A stretch of DNA of 64,000 nucleotides from Gordonia heveisoli (GTDB taxonomy: Bacteria; Actinomycetota; Actinomycetes; Mycobacteriales; Mycobacteriaceae): NCBI RefSeq assembly GCF_030315745.1, contig NZ_JASXSH010000011.1:104545-168544 (forward strand), written 5' to 3'. The notes beneath the pieces are model-generated. The model had not been told where the DNA came from and made no database searches. It saw only the letters and a list, made by a program, of their open reading frames with translations. Positions 1 through 9,648 of this stretch are shown here, one piece after another (positions within the stretch are counted from its first letter, which is position 1; every line of letters starts with the position of its first letter). The position numbers and the translations under genes are program-made.

Positions 1-1
1 G

Positions 2-112
2 TGGGGTGGTAGTGACCGCACCGCGGACAAGGCGCGTACGCTGACAGCGCTGCTGACGCGTAAAGCCAAGAACTACAACGTGTCCAGTCCGGAGTTCCCC
101 GCATACCGTTAG
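2..112 (+). CDS. ftsQ: Cell division protein FtsQ, C-terminal end (partial)
   Basis: The reading frame is open from the window edge and encodes 36 residues ending in VSSPEFPAYR before a TAG stop. This matches the conserved tail of actinobacterial FtsQ (a VSSP motif just before the end), and FtsQ normally lies directly upstream of ftsZ, as here. FtsQ is a single-pass membrane protein of the divisome that links FtsZ-ring assembly to septal peptidoglycan synthesis. Only the extracytoplasmic C-terminus is present, so the POTRA domain and membrane segment cannot be checked. Confidence 0.85.
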   Translation, partial: WGGSDRTADKARTLTALLTRKAKNYNVSSPEFPAYR

Positions 113-223
113 CCGCCGGTGGCACACCGGACGACCAATTCGGACCCAACTTCACGACACGCCGAGGATGAACCTGGCTCCGGCGCCGCGACATGCTTAC
201 CGTCTTGGGCATCACGGAATTAC

Positions 224-260
224 TTGACATAACTCTAAATCTATGGTTCAGGTTTAGGGT
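224..260 (+). promoter_or_regulatory. Probable ftsZ promoter region
   Basis: The 178-bp gap between ftsQ and ftsZ holds an AT-rich block. It contains a perfect TTGACA at 224-229 and two TANNNT-type hexamers, TATGGT at 242-247 and TAGGGT at 255-260. Neither hexamer lies at the ideal 17-bp distance from TTGACA, so the exact -10 is unclear and several promoters may overlap. A ribosome binding site (GAGGAAGG) precedes the ftsZ ATG. Confidence 0.45.
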
Positions 261-290
261 TTCGGTCACCGAAACGAGGAAGGCGAGCGC

Positions 291-1460
291 ATGACGCCAC
301 CGCACAACTACCTGGCCGTCATCAAAGTCGTCGGCATCGGCGGCGGCGGCGTCAACGCCGTCAACCGGATGATCGAACAGGGACTCAAGGGTGTTGAGTT
401 CATCGCGATCAACACCGACGCCCAGGCTCTGCTGATGAGCGACGCCGACGTCAAGCTCGACGTCGGTCGCGACTCGACTCGCGGGCTCGGCGCGGGCGCC
501 GATCCCGAGGTGGGCCGTCGGGCGGCCGAAGACGCGCGCGACGAGATCGAGGAACTGCTCAAGGGCGCCGACATGGTGTTCGTGACCGCGGGTGAGGGCG
601 GCGGCACCGGCACCGGTGGTGCGCCCGTCGTGGCCTCGATCGCCCGCAAGCTGGGCGCGCTGACCGTCGGCGTGGTGACGCGACCGTTCGCCTTCGAGGG
701 CAAGCGTCGCGGCAATCAGGCCGAGAACGGCATCACCGCGCTGCGCGAGTCCTGCGACACGCTGATCGTCATCCCGAACGACCGACTGCTGCAGCTCGGT
801 GACGCCCAGGTCAGCCTGATGGATGCCTTCCGCAGTGCCGACGAGGTGCTCCTCAACGGTGTGCAGGGCATCACCGACCTGATCACCACCCCGGGTCTGA
901 TCAATGTCGACTTCGCCGACGTCAAGGGCGTCATGAGCGATGCGGGCAGCGCCCTGATGGGTATCGGTTCGGCGCGCGGTGAGGATCGTGCGAAGAAGGC
1001 GGCCGAATCGGCGATCAACTCGCCACTGCTGGAGGCCTCGATGGAGGGCGCGCGCGGCGTGCTCATCTCGATAGCCGGCGGCAGCGACCTCGGCCTGTTC
1101 GAGATTCACAACGCGGCCACCCAGGTACAGGAAGCGGCCCACGAGGACGCCAACATCATCTTCGGCACGGTGATCGACGACAATCTCGGTGACGAGGTGC
1201 GCGTCACGGTGATCGCGGCCGGGTTCGACGGCGGCTCCCCGCGTAAGCGGGAGACCCCGGTCGTCGCCGGCAACACGGCGGTGAGCCAGGGGCAGGCCGG
1301 TGCGGTGTCGAGTACCCGCCGCAACGACCCGCTGTTCGGGGATATGCCGAAGACCGGTGGCGACCCGTTCGAGTCGGCGGGTGAGCCGGAGAAGCCGCGA
1401 CGCAACACCGTGCGCCTCGACGACGACGACGTCGACGTGCCGTCGTTCATGAAGCGCTGA
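291..1460 (+). CDS. ftsZ: Cell division protein FtsZ
   Basis: FtsZ is the tubulin-like GTPase that polymerises into the cytoplasmic Z-ring and recruits the divisome. The 389-residue protein begins [20 protein letters not shown], nearly the same as mycobacterial FtsZ. It has the GTP-binding signature GGGTGTG at about residues 103-109 and the T7-loop region with the conserved NVDFAD. It ends in an acidic [13 protein letters not shown] tail, the C-terminal peptide that binds SepF and other partners. The linker before the tail is poorly conserved, as usual. The ATG at 291 has a good Shine-Dalgarno. The gene is first in a run with pgeF, yggS and sepF. Confidence 0.98.
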   Translation: MTPPHNYLAVIKVVGIGGGGVNAVNRMIEQGLKGVEFIAINTDAQALLMSDADVKLDVGRDSTRGLGAGADPEVGRRAAEDARDEIEELLKGADMVFVTAGEGGGTGTGGAPVVASIARKLGALTVGVVTRPFAFEGKRRGNQAENGITALRESCDTLIVIPNDRLLQLGDAQVSLMDAFRSADEVLLNGVQGITDLITTPGLINVDFADVKGVMSDAGSALMGIGSARGEDRAKKAAESAINSPLLEASMEGARGVLISIAGGSDLGLFEIHNAATQVQEAAHEDANIIFGTVIDDNLGDEVRVTVIAAGFDGGSPRKRETPVVAGNTAVSQGQAGAVSSTRRNDPLFGDMPKTGGDPFESAGEPEKPRRNTVRLDDDDVDVPSFMKR

Positions 1461-1468
1461 GGCTCGAC

Positions 1469-2176
1469 ATGCGGGTGCGCCGCGTGGTCACCACGCGCGC
1501 CGGTGGTTGTTCGGTGGCTCCGTACGACTCCTTCAATCTCGGCGATCATGTCGGTGACGACCCGAAATCGGTGGTCGCCAACCGAACTCGGCTTGCCGAG
1601 CAGATCGGTGTCGAGCCGTCGTCGCTGGTGTGGATGGAACAGATCCACAGTCGGACGGTGACGGTGGTCGACGGTCCACTCGACGAGCCGGTGCCTGCCA
1701 CCGATGCGTTGGTCACCACCACGCCGGGGCTGGCGCTGGCGGTACTCTCGGCCGATTGTGTGCCGGTGCTGCTCAGTGATGACGAGGCCGGGGTGATCGC
1801 GGGCGTCCACGCGGGGCGTATCGGCTCGCGGGTCGGCATCGTCCCGGCGACGTTGCGAGTCATGGTCGAACTCGGGGCGAAGGTCGAGCGGATCGGCGCT
1901 CTGCTCGGTCCTGCTGCCAGCGGCGCGCGGTACGAGGTGCCGTCGCAGATGCAGGCCGATGTCGAACGGCATCTGCCGGGCAGTGCCTGTCGTACCGAAA
2001 AGGGAACGGCCGGACTGGATCTGCGTGCGGGACTGGCCCGTCAGCTGACCGCGGCCGGGGTGGCCGCGGTCGAGATCGATCCACGCTGCACCATCGCGGA
2101 TCGGGCATTGTTCAGTCATCGCCGCGGCGCACCGACCGGGCGCCTCGCCTCGGTCATCTGGATGGACCCGGCATGA
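1469..2176 (+). CDS. pgeF: YfiH/PgeF family laccase-domain protein (peptidoglycan editing factor)
   Basis: The 235-residue protein belongs to the YfiH/DUF152 family, a copper/zinc-site fold with purine nucleoside phosphorylase or peptidoglycan-editing activity in other bacteria. The family's three metal or catalytic positions are visible in EQIHS, SADCVPVL and GVHAGR. The later GPxxCG-type cysteines are replaced (GPAASGARYEV). I recall the same change in the M. tuberculosis homologue, so I read it as a clade trait and not as decay. The gene starts 8 bp after ftsZ and overlaps yggS by 4 bp, so it is in the division operon. The substrate is not established here. Confidence 0.85.
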   Translation: MRVRRVVTTRAGGCSVAPYDSFNLGDHVGDDPKSVVANRTRLAEQIGVEPSSLVWMEQIHSRTVTVVDGPLDEPVPATDALVTTTPGLALAVLSADCVPVLLSDDEAGVIAGVHAGRIGSRVGIVPATLRVMVELGAKVERIGALLGPAASGARYEVPSQMQADVERHLPGSACRTEKGTAGLDLRAGLARQLTAAGVAAVEIDPRCTIADRALFSHRRGAPTGRLASVIWMDPA

Positions 2177-2910
2177 CCTCCCCGGCCGATGATGCGCGTA
2201 CCGCAGAGTTGGCCGAGCGGCTCGGTGCGGTCCGCGCCAGGCTCGCCGCGGCGGTGGCTGCGGCCGGCCGGCCGGCCGCAGCAGTCGAACTTCTCGTCGT
2301 CACCAAATACTTTCCGGCGCAGGATGTCCGGCGATTGATCGCCCTCGGTGAGCGCGCCTTCGGTGAATCGCGCGAACCTGAGGCGAGTCGCAAGGTGGCC
2401 GAGATCCGTGCCGAGGTGACCGGCGTGGCCTTCGACATGATCGGCTCGGTGCAGACGAAGAAGGCGAAGGTCGTTGCGCGCTGGGCACGTTCGGTCCATT
2501 CGGTGGACCGCGACAAACTCGTCGTCGCTCTCGAAGCGGCCGCGGCGGCGGCGCTCGATGCCGGTGACCGTGCCGACCCGCTCGGTGTCTACCTCCAGGT
2601 GAGCCTCGACGGTGATCCGGCCCGCGGCGGTGTCGTCGCCGCAGATCTGTCCGCGCTGGCCGATCTCGTCGTCGAGGCTCCCGCTCTGGAACTGCGCGGT
2701 CTGATGGCGATCGCGCCGCTCGATGGTCCGCGAGAGCGATGGATGGCCGAACTCGCCGATGTCCACGAACGCTTCCAGGAGACGTATCCGCAGGCGGTGG
2801 GCCTGTCGGCGGGAATGTCGGGGGATATGGAACCGGCTGTTCACTATGGCTCAACTTGTGTGCGTGTCGGAACCGCGATCCTGGGGGATAGGCCGCTACT
2901 CTCTCAGTAA
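2173..2910 (+). CDS. yggS: YggS family pyridoxal phosphate homeostasis protein
   Basis: This is a 245-residue PLP-binding TIM-barrel protein like the N-terminal domain of alanine racemase (YggS/PROSC/YlmE). The PLP lysine is K45 in LLVVTKYFP. The family signatures FGESREPE, FDMIGSVQTKK and GLSAGMSGDMEPAVHYGSTCVRVGTAILG are present. YggS proteins control the PLP pool and amino-acid balance and have no known catalytic reaction. The ATG overlaps the end of pgeF (ATGA), which suggests coupled translation. The ftsZ-pgeF-yggS-sepF order is typical of Actinobacteria. Confidence 0.92.
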   Translation: MTSPADDARTAELAERLGAVRARLAAAVAAAGRPAAAVELLVVTKYFPAQDVRRLIALGERAFGESREPEASRKVAEIRAEVTGVAFDMIGSVQTKKAKVVARWARSVHSVDRDKLVVALEAAAAAALDAGDRADPLGVYLQVSLDGDPARGGVVAADLSALADLVVEAPALELRGLMAIAPLDGPRERWMAELADVHERFQETYPQAVGLSAGMSGDMEPAVHYGSTCVRVGTAILGDRPLLSQ

Positions 2911-3029
2911 TCACATTGGTAACACCAGAACCAATTAGAACAACTAGACCAACCACAACACATGCACCACCGATGCACACAAGACCAGGCCCGGCTGCGT
3001 AGCGGCGCCGAACAACAGGGAGGCCGAAG
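2911..3029 (+). promoter_or_regulatory. A/C-rich sepF leader
   Basis: This 119-bp gap is strikingly poor in G over 2911-2990 and rich in A and C, unlike the surrounding high-GC sequence. It should be largely unstructured as RNA. It includes a 6-bp inverted repeat, ATTGGT (2915-2920) with ACCAAT (2930-2935). A possible -10 hexamer, TACTCT, lies at 2897-2902 inside the end of yggS. The sepF ribosome site is GGGAGG just before the ATG. Confidence 0.35.
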
Positions 3030-3767
3030 ATGACCACGATGCAGAAGTTCAAGGCATATTTCGGCATGGTTCCGCCGAGCGAGTACGAGGATGACTACCT
3101 CGACGAGTCGGTGCCGCCGATGCGCGGTGTCAGCCGTGATCGCCACTACCGCGACGAGTACTACGGCGACACGTCCTATGAGCCGGAGTACGCCGAACCG
3201 TCGCTGCGCGAGGTTGGCTACCGTGACGAACTCGCTTACGAGGAACGGCGTTTCGGCGCCTATGAGGGTGGTTACGAGAAGGCCTACGAGCCGTCGATGG
3301 AGTACGCCTACGCCGGTGCGCGTGCGGTCGGCGACTCGATGGATCGTGTCCGGCCGGCGATGGCCGAGCCGCGTGCGGCCCGACTGGAGCCGCTGCAGCG
3401 TACGTCGAGCGCGTCGCTGCGCACCGCCGCCGGCGTCCGTGGCACCGAGGAGCGTGCCGAACTCGAGCGCGTCTTCGCCGGCAGCTCGCTACACAAGATC
3501 ACCACTCTGCGGCCCTCCGACTACAGCGAGGCCCGCACCATCGGTGAGCGCTTCCGTGACGGAAACCCGGTCATCATGGATCTGGTCGACATGACCAACG
3601 ACGACGCCAAGCGTCTGGTGGATTTCGCCGCCGGGCTGGCCTTCGCCCTGCGCGGCTCCTTCGACAAGGTGGCGACCAAGGTGTTCCTGTTGTCGCCGGC
3701 CGACGTCGACGTGTCGCCGGAGGATCGTCGCAAGATCGCCGAGACCGGTTTCTACAACCACAACTGA
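3030..3767 (+). CDS. sepF: Cell division protein SepF
   Basis: SepF anchors FtsZ to the membrane and bundles its filaments. The 245-residue protein starts with an amphipathic membrane-binding helix ([11 protein letters not shown]). A long Tyr/Glu/Arg-rich disordered linker follows at about residues 18-140, and then the conserved C-terminal SepF domain (DUF552) with [27 protein letters not shown] and a [12 protein letters not shown] end. This three-part layout is that of actinobacterial SepF. Actinobacteria lack FtsA and ZipA, which makes SepF their main FtsZ membrane anchor (established for the group). Confidence 0.95.
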   Translation: MTTMQKFKAYFGMVPPSEYEDDYLDESVPPMRGVSRDRHYRDEYYGDTSYEPEYAEPSLREVGYRDELAYEERRFGAYEGGYEKAYEPSMEYAYAGARAVGDSMDRVRPAMAEPRAARLEPLQRTSSASLRTAAGVRGTEERAELERVFAGSSLHKITTLRPSDYSEARTIGERFRDGNPVIMDLVDMTNDDAKRLVDFAAGLAFALRGSFDKVATKVFLLSPADVDVSPEDRRKIAETGFYNHN

Positions 3768-3813
3768 GCGCGGCGATTCGGCGCGGACGTCACTCTTCAG
3801 GCAATCTTGATCC

Positions 3814-4149
3814 GTGGCCGAGATTATCTGGAACGTCGTGTACTTCCTGTTGTTGATCTACTTGCTTCTTCTGCTGGGGCGGCTGGTCGTCGAACTCGTG
3901 CGGGCCTTCGCCCGCGAATGGCGACCGACCGGCATCTCGGTGATCGTCATCGAACTGGTCTTCACGGCCACCGATCCGCCGATCAAGGCGTTGCGCAAGG
4001 TGCTCCCACCCATTCCGCTCGGCCCGATCCGTCTCGATCTCTCGCTGATGATCACGATGATCGTGGTCAGCGTCGCGATGAGTATCGTCGCCGGGCTGCG
4101 CGACCGGGCCGCGACGAACGCGGCGGCCATGATGCTCGGACTGGTCTGA
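3814..4149 (+). CDS. YggT family membrane protein
   Basis: The 111-residue protein has two hydrophobic segments, at about residues 5-25 and 75-100. It carries the YggT-family motifs VVELVRAFAREWRP and FTATDPPIKALRKVLPP. The family is found next to division and PLP genes across bacteria. It has been linked to cation or osmotic tolerance, but its role is not firmly known. The start is a GTG at 3814. The gene lies between sepF and wag31, as in mycobacteria. Confidence 0.85.
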   Translation: MAEIIWNVVYFLLLIYLLLLLGRLVVELVRAFAREWRPTGISVIVIELVFTATDPPIKALRKVLPPIPLGPIRLDLSLMITMIVVSVAMSIVAGLRDRAATNAAAMMLGLV

Positions 4150-4490
4150 ACGAGCATGACCTGCCCGATTCGCCCTGATTTTGGTACGGCTGTACGGGTA
4201 ATGCTCGTCATGGGCGAATCCCGGGCATCTATCGTTCGGGTGTGGTGATGGACTACCGTGGAATGTCATCATCGAGTGACTGTTCGATTGCAACAGGGCA
4301 TCGAAGTCCTGCAACGAGCGGTTCGGATGTGACAGGATTGGTCGCCAGTTAAGGATTTTGACTGGTATGTATGAAAGTGACAGCCTGGTAGTGGGTCGAC
4401 CTGCGCTGTGGGTGTGCGACAGCACCCACGACAGGCTGCACGTCCCGCCAACTGAAGATGAAGCTCCATAACGACATGAGGGGAACCGAC
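4150..4490 (+). other. Long intergenic region upstream of wag31
   Basis: About 340 bp separate yggT from wag31, and no credible reading frame was found there. The sequence is less GC-rich than average around 4320-4380 and contains TTGACT at 4358-4363 followed by the AT-rich run GGTATGTATG. This is the likely site of the wag31 promoter, though a confident -35/-10 pair could not be chosen. Confidence 0.4.
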
Positions 4491-5303
4491 ATGCGGCTGA
4501 CACCAGCTGATGTGCACAACGTCGCGTTCAGCAAACCGCCTATCGGTAAGCGCGGCTACAACGAGGATGAGGTTGATCAGTTCCTCGACTTCGTCGAGGC
4601 CGAGCTGGCCCGGCTGATCGAGGAGAACTCGGATCTCAAGCAGCGGGTTGAGGAACTCGAAGGCGAGCTAGCCGACGCCAAGTCCGGAGCCCCGGCACCG
4701 GCGACCGAAGACCGTACCCAGGTGTTCCCGGTTGCGACGCCGGCTCCGGCCGCTGCCCCCGCGGCGCCCGCCGAAACCGAAGGTGGCGACGACGCCCACG
4801 TCCGTGCGGCTCGCGTTCTCGCACTCGCCCAGGACACCGCAGACCGGCTGACCGGTAGCGCACGCAGCGACGCCGACGCGTTGCTCGCCGATGCCAACCA
4901 GCGTGCCGACGCCACGGTGTCCGAAGCTCAGAGCAAGGCGGATGCCCTGCTTGCCGACGCACGTCAGCGTTCCGAGGCGACCCTCGCCGACGCGCAGACC
5001 CGGTCGGAGGCGCAGCTGCGCCAGGCGCAGGAACGTGCCGACGCCCTGCAGAGCGACGCGGAACGCAAGCACAGTGAGATCATGGGCACCATCAACCAGC
5101 AGCGTGGTGTGCTCGAAGGTCGTATCGAGCAGCTCAAGACTTTCGAGCGCGAGTACCGTACCCGGCTGAAGACCTATCTGGAGTCGCAGCTCGAGGAGCT
5201 GCAGCAGCGCGGTAGCGCGGCCCCGGTGGAGAACGGCCGTCCCGACGCGTCGTTCTCCGCGGACCCGGGTAACGGCGGGTTCAGCAGCTACTCGCCGAGC
5301 TGA
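4491..5303 (+). CDS. wag31: Polar growth protein Wag31/DivIVA
   Basis: Wag31 marks the cell poles and directs polar peptidoglycan synthesis in Actinobacteria. The 270-residue protein begins [20 protein letters not shown], the conserved DivIVA N-terminal membrane-binding domain, followed by [23 protein letters not shown] Pro/Ala-rich linker (about residues 75-105) leads into a long coiled coil with repeats of the type [20 protein letters not shown]. An upstream in-frame ATG at 4458 exists. The 4491 start is preferred because GAGGGGAA lies just before it and the family N-terminus begins there. Phosphorylation in the linker is known in mycobacteria but cannot be seen here. Confidence 0.96.
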   Translation: MRLTPADVHNVAFSKPPIGKRGYNEDEVDQFLDFVEAELARLIEENSDLKQRVEELEGELADAKSGAPAPATEDRTQVFPVATPAPAAAPAAPAETEGGDDAHVRAARVLALAQDTADRLTGSARSDADALLADANQRADATVSEAQSKADALLADARQRSEATLADAQTRSEAQLRQAQERADALQSDAERKHSEIMGTINQQRGVLEGRIEQLKTFEREYRTRLKTYLESQLEELQQRGSAAPVENGRPDASFSADPGNGGFSSYSPS

Positions 5304-5322
5304 TCTCGATCGATAGTCTGAC

Positions 5323-6015
5323 GTGTTGACGCTGGCTCTGACCGCAACCCTGATCGGGTTCGTCGTACTGGTCCTGGGTTTGGTCACCGGACAGGTGTGG
5401 CTGGCGGTCGCATGTATCGTCGTCTGCCTCATCGGACTGGGCTTTCTGCTCGCCGATGTGTTCGGCTCGAGTCGTGACAGTGATGACCGCACGGCCGCCG
5501 GTGTGACCGGCGGCCGTCGCGGCGTTCTCGGTCGCTCCGACGACGATGACGACGCCGATGACGACGATGACGATGTGGCGTGGGGGGATGACACACCGAG
5601 TCGTGTGCGCGGTGGTGTCGACATCTCGGAGAGTGACAATCGCACTCCCGAAACCCCGGCCCCCGAAACCTCCACCCCTGATATCCCCGACGAGGCGGAG
5701 GCGCCGCAGCGGGAGGGCGATCTGTCCGATTACCTGCGTTCGGTGGGCGGGCCGGAGTTGACCGGACCGCCACGGGCGCACGATCCGCAACCGGCACCGC
5801 GACGTCCGGGACCCCAGGTCTCGGCATCCCCGCAGGCCGGTCCGCGGGACAACCGGCCATCGGCGCCCGGCCGGCCCGACAATCGGGCGGGGCGGACGGT
5901 GCCGCCGCGGCCGCAGCAGCCGTCACGGCCGCCGGAACCGCCGCGTCCGCCAACTCGGCGTCCGGCGCCGAAGTTCGATCCGTTGGACCCGAACTGGCAT
6001 CCGCCTGCCGACTGA
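5323..6015 (+). CDS. Membrane protein with proline-rich tail, unknown function
   Basis: The 230-residue protein has two hydrophobic helices at about residues 3-22 and 26-46. A strongly acidic stretch (a DDDDDADDDDDD-like run near residues 68-83) follows, then a long Pro/Arg-rich disordered tail. No catalytic motif was found. It lies between wag31 and the ileS leader, starting at a GTG 20 bp after wag31. A position next to divisome and polar-growth genes makes a cell-envelope role possible, but that is inference from location only. Confidence 0.7.
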   Translation: MLTLALTATLIGFVVLVLGLVTGQVWLAVACIVVCLIGLGFLLADVFGSSRDSDDRTAAGVTGGRRGVLGRSDDDDDADDDDDDVAWGDDTPSRVRGGVDISESDNRTPETPAPETSTPDIPDEAEAPQREGDLSDYLRSVGGPELTGPPRAHDPQPAPRRPGPQVSASPQAGPRDNRPSAPGRPDNRAGRTVPPRPQQPSRPPEPPRPPTRRPAPKFDPLDPNWHPPAD

Positions 6016-6038
6016 CCGCACCGCTCGGCGGTAATGAT

Positions 6039-6069
6039 TTGGACCGCCGCCGGGCGACCCGGCTACACT
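6039..6069 (+). promoter_or_regulatory. Probable ileS leader promoter
   Basis: TTGGAC at 6039-6044 and TACACT at 6064-6069 form a plausible -35/-10 pair with a 19-bp spacer. They lie just upstream of the T-box leader, so transcription would start near 6076. Confidence 0.5.
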
Positions 6070-6075
6070 TGTCGA

Positions 6076-6332
6076 TGCACTCGCGTGCAGCGTTGATCCG
6101 GCTATCACCGGGGAGCACCCGGAAGAACAGAGTCGCGTACTCCCAGTAGAACCGGGCGGGTTCGGCCCGTCACAGCCGTAGGACCGACTGTCCGCCGTAG
6201 TGGGTGGCGATCGGGTCCGTGAGCGGCGTCCGGTCCGGTGACCGGCGCAAGCGGGGTGGTACCGCGTAGGCCTGCGAAGGTGTGCGTCCCCGTGCCTGAG
6301 CAGAACGAGCAGCTGGCACGAGGAGACGAGCC
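6076..6332 (+). promoter_or_regulatory. T-box leader of ileS (translational type)
   Basis: This is a tRNA-Ile-sensing leader RNA. The T-box sequence AAGCGGGGTGGTACCGCG is at 6249-6266, and its TGGT would pair with the uncharged tRNA acceptor end. The specifier loop lies in CCGGCTATCACCGG, with isoleucine codon ATC at 6104-6106. The Stem I region is very short, as in the ultrashort actinobacterial ileS T-boxes. Downstream, CCCCGTGCC (6289-6297) can pair with GGCACGAGG just before the GTG start. This would hide the ribosome site unless uncharged tRNA binds, so control is at translation and not at a terminator. No terminator with a T-run is present. Confidence 0.9.
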
Positions 6333-9300
6333 GTGAGCGATGAGACCGCCCGCACCTATCCGATGATCGACATGACCGGTGGTACCGGGCGTGGTGCGCC
6401 GAGCTTTCCTGACGTCGAGCAGGAAGTGCTGCGGTACTGGGACGACGACGGTACGTTCGCCGCATCCATCGCCAACCGTGCCGATGCCGACGAATTCGTC
6501 TTCTACGACGGTCCGCCCTTCGCCAATGGTCTGCCGCACTACGGCCACCTGTTGACCGGCTACGTCAAGGACGTTGTTCCGCGTTATCAGACGATGCGGG
6601 GCAAGAAGGTCGAACGCCGCTTCGGCTGGGACACCCACGGGCTGCCCGCCGAACTGGAGGCCGAACGGCAACTCGGAATCACCGATAAGTCGCAGATCGA
6701 GAAGATGGGTCTGGCCGAGTTCAACGACTACTGCCGGGACTCGGTGCTGCGCTACACCGGGGAGTGGCGCGACTATGTGACCCGCCAGGCGCGTTGGGTC
6801 GACTTCGACAACGACTACAAGACCCTCGACCTGGATTTCATGGAATCGGTCATGTGGGCATTCAAACGTCTGCACGACAAGGGCCTGGTCTATCAGGGTT
6901 ACCGGGTGCTGCCGTACTCCTGGTACGAGCAGACCCCGCTGTCGAATCAGGAATCCAAACTCGACGACGCCTACCGGATGCGCCAGGACCCGGCGGTCAC
7001 GGTGACCATGCCGCTGACGGTCCCCGACGGCCCGCTGGCCGCGCTCGACGGGGTCGACGCCCTGATCTGGACCACCACGCCGTGGACGCTGCCGTCGAAC
7101 CTGGCGATCGCCGTGCACCCCGACGTCGACTACGTCCATGTGCGGGCCGCCGACGGTCACGAGTACCTGTTGGCGCAGGCGCTGCTGGGCGGCTACGCCA
7201 AGGAGATCGCCGAACCCGAGGTGCTGCACACCTATTCGGGATCGGAGCTGGCCGGCCTGCGCTACACGCCGCCGTTCGACTTCTTCGTCGGACATCCCAA
7301 CGCCCACCGGGTGCTGCTGGCCGACTATGTGACCACCGACAGTGGTACCGGCATCGTCCACCTCGCTCCGGCGTTCGGTGAGGAAGATATGGATGTGGCG
7401 ACCGCGAACGGCATCGAGGTGGTGCAGCCGCTGGATCCGGGCGGTCGGTTCACCGCACAGGTTCCGCCCTACGCAGGACTCAACGTCTTCGACGCCAACC
7501 CGGTGATCATCAAGGACCTCAAAACCGCGGGCCGCATTGTCCGGCATGAGACCATCGAGCACTCCTATCCGCATTCGTGGCGGTCGGGAAAGCCGTTGAT
7601 CTACATGGCCGTTCCGTCGTGGTTCGTGGCGGTGACCGAGTTCCGCGACCGCATGGTCGAGCTGAACAAGCAGATCACCTGGGTGCCCGAGCACATCCGT
7701 GACGGCCAGTTCGGTAAGTGGCTCGAGGGTGCCCGGGACTGGAACATCAGCCGAAATCGCTACTGGGGCGCGCCGATCCCGGTCTGGATCTCCGACGATC
7801 CCGAGTATCCGCGGACCGACGTCTATGGTTCGCTCGACGAACTGGAACGCGACTTCGGGGTGCGGCCGGACAATCTGCACCGCCCCTACATCGACGAGCT
7901 GACCCGGCCCAACCCCGACGACCCGACGGGTCGCTCGACTATGCGGCGGGTGCCCGAGGTGCTCGACTGCTGGTTCGAGTCGGGATCGATGCCGTACGCG
8001 CAGGTGCACTACCCGTTCGAGAACGCCGAGTGGTTCGACGGTTCCGACGATGGTGCGGCGCCGCACAATCCGGGCGATTTCATCGTCGAGTACAACGGTC
8101 AGACCCGCGGCTGGTTCTACACGATGCATGTTCTGGCCACCGCGCTCTTCGATCGTCCGGCGTTCAAAACCTGTGTCGCCCATGGCATCGTGCTCGGCGA
8201 CGACGGGCAGAAGATGTCCAAGTCGAAGCGCAACTACCCGGATGTCAACGAGGTCTTCGACCGCGACGGCTCCGACGCGATGCGCTGGTTCCTGATGGCG
8301 AGCCCGATCTTGCGGGGCGGCAACCTGGTGGTGACCGAACGCGGTATCCGCGAGGGTGTGCGCCAGGCGATGCTGCCGCTGTGGAATGCCTACAGCTTCC
8401 TGCAGCTGTATGCGGATCGGCCGGCGACGTGGCGGACAGATTCCACCCACGTCCTCGACCGCTACATCCTGGCCAAACTTGCCGTCACCCGCGACGAGAT
8501 GACTGCTGCGCTCGACGTCAACGACATCTCCGGTGCGTGTGACTCCTTCCGTGAGTTCGTCGAATCGCTGACGAATTGGTATGTGCGACGGTCGCGTTCG
8601 CGGTTCTGGTCCGGTCAGGACGTCGATCCCGATGCCTTCGACACGCTGTACACGGTGCTCGAGGTGGCCAGCAGGCTGGCCGCGCCGCTGCTCCCGCTGG
8701 CCACCGAGGCGGTGTGGCGCGGTCTGACCGGCGGCCGGTCGGTTCACCTGACCGACTGGCCCGCGGCCGACACCCTGCCCGCCGATGCCGAACTGGTGGC
8801 GGCGATGGACGAGGTCCAGGCGGTATGTTCGGTGGCGTCGAGTGTCCGCAAGGCCAACAAGCTGCGCGTCCGCCTGCCGCTGTCCGGTCTGACGGTGGCG
8901 TCGGTGGGTGCCGGGAAGCTCGAACCGTATCGCGAGCTGATCGCCGATGAGATGAACGTCAAGTCGGTGACGCTGGCGACCGACGTGGACAGCTATGGCC
9001 GCTACGAGGTGGCCGTGAATGCGCGAGCCGCGGGTCCGCGGCTGGGCAAGGATGTCCAGAAGGTCATCAAGGCGGTGAAGTCGGGGGACTGGTCGACGGT
9101 TACCGGCTCCGACGGTACCGAGGTCGTCGTCGCAGGTGGCATCGAACTGCAGGACGGCGAGTACACCCGCAAGCTGGTCGCGGTGGAACCCGATTCGACG
9201 GCGGAACTGCCCGGCGGGCGTGGTCTGGTCGTGCTGGACACCGATGTCACCGAGGAACTTGAGGCGGAGGGCTGGGCGAAGGACCGCGTGCGTGAGCTGC

Positions 9301-9548
9301 AGGACGCACGTCGCAACCTCGACCTGGACGTCTCCGACCGCATCGAGGTGCGTTTCGTCGTCGGCGCCGACCGTCGGGAGTGGGCCGACCGGCATGCGCA
9401 GCTCATCGCCGGTGAGGTGCTCGCCGTGGTCTTCGACGTCGCCGACGGCCCGGCAGGCAAGATCGAACTCGGCGACGGCGTCAGTGTCGACATTGTGCGA
9501 GCCGACACAGCGACGGCCGACACAGTGAGGGCTGGAACCGGTTCGTGA
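6333..9548 (+). CDS. ileS: Isoleucyl-tRNA synthetase
   Basis: IleRS charges tRNA-Ile with isoleucine and edits valine. The 1071-residue class I synthetase has a HIGH motif as HYGH (residues 69-72) within [13 protein letters not shown]. It has the editing-domain signature [12 protein letters not shown] and KMSKS at residues 627-631. The anticodon-binding domain follows, and then a C-terminal region without zinc-binding cysteine pairs. This places it with the long, eukaryote-like (type 2) IleRS forms also found in mycobacteria, which are generally less mupirocin-sensitive (established for that type). The GTG start at 6333 is preceded by ACGAGGAGACG, the site the T-box sequesters. Confidence 0.98.
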   Translation: MSDETARTYPMIDMTGGTGRGAPSFPDVEQEVLRYWDDDGTFAASIANRADADEFVFYDGPPFANGLPHYGHLLTGYVKDVVPRYQTMRGKKVERRFGWDTHGLPAELEAERQLGITDKSQIEKMGLAEFNDYCRDSVLRYTGEWRDYVTRQARWVDFDNDYKTLDLDFMESVMWAFKRLHDKGLVYQGYRVLPYSWYEQTPLSNQESKLDDAYRMRQDPAVTVTMPLTVPDGPLAALDGVDALIWTTTPWTLPSNLAIAVHPDVDYVHVRAADGHEYLLAQALLGGYAKEIAEPEVLHTYSGSELAGLRYTPPFDFFVGHPNAHRVLLADYVTTDSGTGIVHLAPAFGEEDMDVATANGIEVVQPLDPGGRFTAQVPPYAGLNVFDANPVIIKDLKTAGRIVRHETIEHSYPHSWRSGKPLIYMAVPSWFVAVTEFRDRMVELNKQITWVPEHIRDGQFGKWLEGARDWNISRNRYWGAPIPVWISDDPEYPRTDVYGSLDELERDFGVRPDNLHRPYIDELTRPNPDDPTGRSTMRRVPEVLDCWFESGSMPYAQVHYPFENAEWFDGSDDGAAPHNPGDFIVEYNGQTRGWFYTMHVLATALFDRPAFKTCVAHGIVLGDDGQKMSKSKRNYPDVNEVFDRDGSDAMRWFLMASPILRGGNLVVTERGIREGVRQAMLPLWNAYSFLQLYADRPATWRTDSTHVLDRYILAKLAVTRDEMTAALDVNDISGACDSFREFVESLTNWYVRRSRSRFWSGQDVDPDAFDTLYTVLEVASRLAAPLLPLATEAVWRGLTGGRSVHLTDWPAADTLPADAELVAAMDEVQAVCSVASSVRKANKLRVRLPLSGLTVASVGAGKLEPYRELIADEMNVKSVTLATDVDSYGRYEVAVNARAAGPRLGKDVQKVIKAVKSGDWSTVTGSDGTEVVVAGGIELQDGEYTRKLVAVEPDSTAELPGGRGLVVLDTDVTEELEAEGWAKDRVRELQDARRNLDLDVSDRIEVRFVVGADRREWADRHAQLIAGEVLAVVFDVADGPAGKIELGDGVSVDIVRADTATADTVRAGTGS

Positions 9549-9571
9549 GCGAGAATGTGATCCGAGTCGGG

Positions 9572-9617
9572 TGTGACATGGGTCACTGACTGTCACAGGT
9601 CGGTGAGTCACGGTGTC
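9572..9617 (+). promoter_or_regulatory. Probable ECF41-type promoter
   Basis: TGTCACA at 9591-9597 and TGTC at 9614-9617 are 16 bp apart. The reported ECF41 consensus is TGTCACA in the -35 and CGTC in the -10 region, so this is one mismatch away. TGTGACA at 9572-9578 forms a perfect 7-bp inverted repeat with the -35 element. The sigma gene of this type is the second gene downstream, so auto-control is likely. Confidence 0.7.
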
Positions 9618-9648
9618 TTGTGATTGTCCACCTTCGATAGGAGCGATC

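Noticed and set aside
1469..2176. PgeF/YfiH apparently lacking late conserved cysteines
   Set aside because: The main His-Cys-His positions are present, and the M. tuberculosis homologue, as I recall it, has the same replacement, so it is not decay.
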